This document shows, in pieces, positions 6,471-8,208 of a stretch of 8,208 nucleotides of DNA (positions are counted from its first letter, which is position 1; each line of letters begins with the position of its first letter). The notes under the pieces were generated by a model. The model saw only the letters and a program-made list of their open reading frames with translations, had not been told where the DNA came from and did not search any database. The position numbers and the translations under genes are program-made. This DNA comes from an uncultured Calothrix sp. (GTDB taxonomy: Bacteria; Cyanobacteriota; Cyanobacteriia; Cyanobacteriales; Nostocaceae), in contig CAKZYM010000854.1 of assembly GCA_937884685.1 (NCBI GenBank), positions 1 through 8,208 on the forward strand, written 5' to 3'.

Positions 6471-6935
6471 TTAGGGGTCAAGGGAATATTTCATTTCAAT
6501 ATCAATTTTTTGATTTTTTTGTAATGAAAAGCTAGCTGTTTTAAAATTTGGAGTTCCCGTTTTTATAGATACTGTAGGGTTATTTGAAATACCGAAACCT
6601 TCTTCAGGAATACCAAAAAAATCTCTATCCAGTTTATTATTCTCATTTTGGTCATCAATAACCGCTATTGCATAAGTTCCTTTTTTCAAGCCTGTAAATT
6701 TTTGCTCCAAGGAATTACCAGTAATTTTTATACATTGGCTTTTAAATTCACTGTTATTACCTAAAGGGAACCCACTTTCACTGTCATATATTCTCAAACA
6801 AACCTGACCTTTCTTATGTTGAATACCTTTAATTGTAACGATAAGATTAGCTGAATCTTCTACAGCATGAGCTTGAATAGCCAATCCAAGACTTGCTAAA
6901 GTAAAGAATAACAAGCCGCATTTCAATATTTTCAT
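6471..6935 (-). CDS. Secreted DUF2141 family protein
   Basis: This 154-residue exported protein has a clear signal peptide: K2, K5, a hydrophobic core at about 7-20 and AHA at 22-24 as the likely cleavage site. The mature part matches DUF2141: GQVCLRIYD (43-51) with a GFP turn, GLKKGTYAIAVIDDQN (82-97), then NNKLD (99-103), FFGIPEEGFGISNN (106-119) and a C-terminal beta segment with F131 and ASFSL. The DDQNENNKLD run has acidic and amide side chains spaced like a calcium-binding loop. C46 and C68 could form a disulfide outside the cytoplasm. The biochemical function of the family is unknown. Its leader is made of heptamer repeats beginning about six bases upstream of the ATG, with no Shine-Dalgarno. 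It may be read from the SDR gene upstream. Position in a glycan cluster suggests, but does not show, a cell-envelope role. Confidence 0.87.
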   Translation of the reverse strand: MKILKCGLLFFTLASLGLAIQAHAVEDSANLIVTIKGIQHKKGQVCLRIYDSESGFPLGNNSEFKSQCIKITGNSLEQKFTGLKKGTYAIAVIDDQNENNKLDRDFFGIPEEGFGISNNPTVSIKTGTPNFKTASFSLQKNQKIDIEMKYSLDP

Positions 6936-6941
6936 TTTATT

Positions 6942-7016
6942 GGTTATTAGTTATTAGTTAGGAGTTAGGAGTTAGGAGTTAGGAGTTAGGAGTTAGGAGT
7001 TAGGAGTTAGGAGTTA
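6942..7016. repeat. Heptamer array (GGAGTTA)8 with degenerate flank
   Basis: Eight perfect head-to-tail GGAGTTA units occupy 6961-7016. They are preceded by degenerate units (GGTTATTA, GTTATTA, GTTA) from 6942. The array runs to within seven bases of the DUF2141 start codon. It is an STRR-type element, and its reverse complement forms the array at 8154-8208. Confidence 0.93.
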
Positions 7017-7030
7017 TAAATTATTAATTT

Positions 7031-7074
<44 letters not shown>

Positions 7075-7091
7075 CTCCCCCCTCTCTCCTA

Positions 7092-8075
7092 TCACTTTTG
7101 ATTTTTCAACCATTCCTTAATAAAATTCATTCCTTCATCTAAAGAAACAGCTGGTTGATAATTTAAAAATCTACGTGCTTTCTCAATAGAAAAAATATAG
7201 GGACGGCTCATAAAATCTACAGCTTCGGGGTAAATATCTGGTTTTTTACGTAAAAGTTTTTGTCCCTGACAGCGCAATTTCAAAAATACTCTAATTTCTT
7301 CTTTTCCTAAAGATGAGGGGGGTGGACAATCTGCTGCTTCTGCTAAACGAGTAAAAAATTCTTGTGGAGAAGTTTCTTGTCCGTCTGTGATATTAAATAC
7401 TTCACCATGTTGCTCTTTTTCTATAGCAAGAAAAATAGCATCAACTAAATTATCAACGTATAAATGATTAATAACCTTTCCTTCGTTCGTGTAAGCAAAT
7501 AATTTTTGCTTCATAAACGATATTGGTCTTACCGTCCAAGGAATAGAACCCGGTCCGTAAACATCTCCTGCACGGATGATGATAATACCAAAATCTCGCG
7601 AACTATTTAGTTGCTGTAGAGCTTTTTCTGCTTCTATTTTTGTCTGACAATAAGGATTTTTTTCTTTTATCAGTTGTTCTTTCTCGTTAACACCATTTGG
7701 ATAATCAAAGCCATAAACTGAACCTGTCGAAAGATGAACAAAAGTTTTTATCCCAGCATTCCGAGCAGCTTTACCGATATTAATGGCTCCATCAATATTT
7801 ACCTGACTAAATTCTTTGATTGAACCTCCTTCTTTTGCAACTTCTTCAGTATGTAAAACTATATCTACATTCTCACAAGCTTTTTGAGTAATAGATATAT
7901 CAGTTACGCTACCAATAATAACTTCAGCACCTAGTTTTTGAGCTTTTTTCGCTAGTTCAGCATCTTTTTCTAATCCACGGACTTTTAAGCCTTTAGCTAT
8001 CGCAATTTCAGTTGTACGTAAACCAATAAATCCACCGATTCCGGTGATAAGTAAAGTTTTATCTGTAAGATTCAT
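7092..8075 (-). CDS. NAD-dependent epimerase/dehydratase family protein (extended SDR)
   Basis: This 327-residue cytoplasmic Rossmann-fold enzyme probably acts on a nucleotide sugar, though 3-beta-HSD-like or other substrates are possible. The dinucleotide-binding motif is TGIGGFIG (11-18, GxxGxxG). The acidic residue after beta-2 (E36, K37, D38 region) favours NAD over NADP. HLSTGSVYG (114-122) supplies catalytic S119 or its neighbour. The active-site pair is Y142 and K146 in YxxxK. IIRAGDVYGPG (166-176) and HLYVDNLVDAI (204-214) are typical of extended SDRs. The length is usual and the end is complete. The VVHxAA-type segment reads VLHTEEVA (73-80), with Glu where Ala is common. It is the first gene of the - strand series in this window. 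Both its sides are bounded by heptamer arrays. No Shine-Dalgarno precedes the ATG; the leader next to it is C-rich with an A run. The exact substrate cannot be assigned. Confidence 0.9.
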   Translation of the reverse strand: MNLTDKTLLITGIGGFIGLRTTEIAIAKGLKVRGLEKDAELAKKAQKLGAEVIIGSVTDISITQKACENVDIVLHTEEVAKEGGSIKEFSQVNIDGAINIGKAARNAGIKTFVHLSTGSVYGFDYPNGVNEKEQLIKEKNPYCQTKIEAEKALQQLNSSRDFGIIIIRAGDVYGPGSIPWTVRPISFMKQKLFAYTNEGKVINHLYVDNLVDAIFLAIEKEQHGEVFNITDGQETSPQEFFTRLAEAADCPPPSSLGKEEIRVFLKLRCQGQKLLRKKPDIYPEAVDFMSRPYIFSIEKARRFLNYQPAVSLDEGMNFIKEWLKNQK

Positions 8076-8100
8076 GTTTTTTTGAGGGGAGATGGGATGG

Positions 8101-8149
8101 GTAATTGGTAATTGAAAGTGGGTAATTGATAATTGATAATTGGTAATTG
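8101..8149. repeat. Heptamer array GTAATTG/ATAATTG upstream of the SDR gene
   Basis: Units run GTAATTG, GTAATTG, a 7-base interruption, GTAATTG, ATAATTG, ATAATTG, GTAATTG. The repeat type is the same as at 2549-2572, about 5.5 kb away. It lies 26 to 74 bases upstream of the SDR start on the - strand, where a promoter or leader would be expected. Confidence 0.88.
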
Positions 8150-8153
8150 GTTA

Positions 8154-8208
8154 TAACTCCTAACTCTTAACTCCTAACTCCTAACTCCTAACTCTTAACT
8201 CCTAACTC
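8154..8208. repeat. Heptamer array (TAACTCC/TAACTCT)8, running off the window
   Basis: Seven complete units and one partial unit at the window edge: five TAACTCC and two TAACTCT, then TAACTC. TAACTCC is the exact reverse complement of GGAGTTA, so this array is inverted relative to 6942-7016. The array probably continues beyond the window. Confidence 0.92.

Noticed and set aside
6942..7016. CRISPR array or telomere-like repeat
   Set aside because: The 7-base units are contiguous with no spacers, which fits STRR-type tandem repeats and not a CRISPR array. Resemblance to telomeric TTAGG motifs is coincidental in a cyanobacterial setting.

Overview
The window looks like part of a chromosome from a filamentous, probably heterocyst-forming type of cyanobacterium. 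The evidence is the AT-rich base composition, a HIP1 octamer (GCGATCGC) inside a gene, several arrays of heptameric tandem repeats (STRR type) between genes, and a cell-surface polysaccharide gene set of the kind common in that group. No species can be named from the sequence.

Layout. Positions 1-341 are an AT-rich non-coding region upstream of the first gene. On the + strand, 342-2543 encodes a Wzc-type protein: a Wzz-like chain-length domain fused to a bacterial tyrosine (BY) kinase. It is followed by a heptamer repeat and a small GTG-started alpha-helical repeat protein (2590-3081). Everything from 3233 to 8075 is on the - strand. In transcription order it is: an NAD-dependent epimerase/dehydratase-like SDR (8075-7092), a secreted DUF2141 protein (6935-6471), a truncated glycosyltransferase family 4 N-terminal domain (6456-6088), a membrane glycosyltransferase family 2 (5941-4691) and a full-length glycosyltransferase family 4 (4501-3233). 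The two gene groups converge on a structured, terminator-bearing gap at 3082-3232.

How the genes fit together. The GT2 would build lipid-linked or membrane-bound sugar chains, and the GT4 would add sugars from the cytoplasmic side. The SDR could supply a modified nucleotide sugar, and the Wzc-type protein would control polymer length and export. No flippase, polymerase or outer-membrane exporter lies in the window, so this is a fragment of an exopolysaccharide or envelope-glycan locus. The roles of the helical-repeat protein and the DUF2141 protein are unknown.

Most notable points. (1) The 122-residue ORF at 6088-6456 is a diverged copy of the first ~120 residues of the GT4 encoded two genes away, and it has no donor-binding domain. 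(2) The SDR gene is bracketed by GGAGTTA arrays in opposite orientation, a geometry that could allow inversion. (3) The gap upstream of the GT4 gene holds a three-armed set of complementary segments, followed by a TATAAT-type promoter whose -35 region sits inside a perfect 10-bp inverted repeat. No clear new defence or mobile system is visible. The novelty is in gene decay, repeats and possible regulation at a glycan locus.
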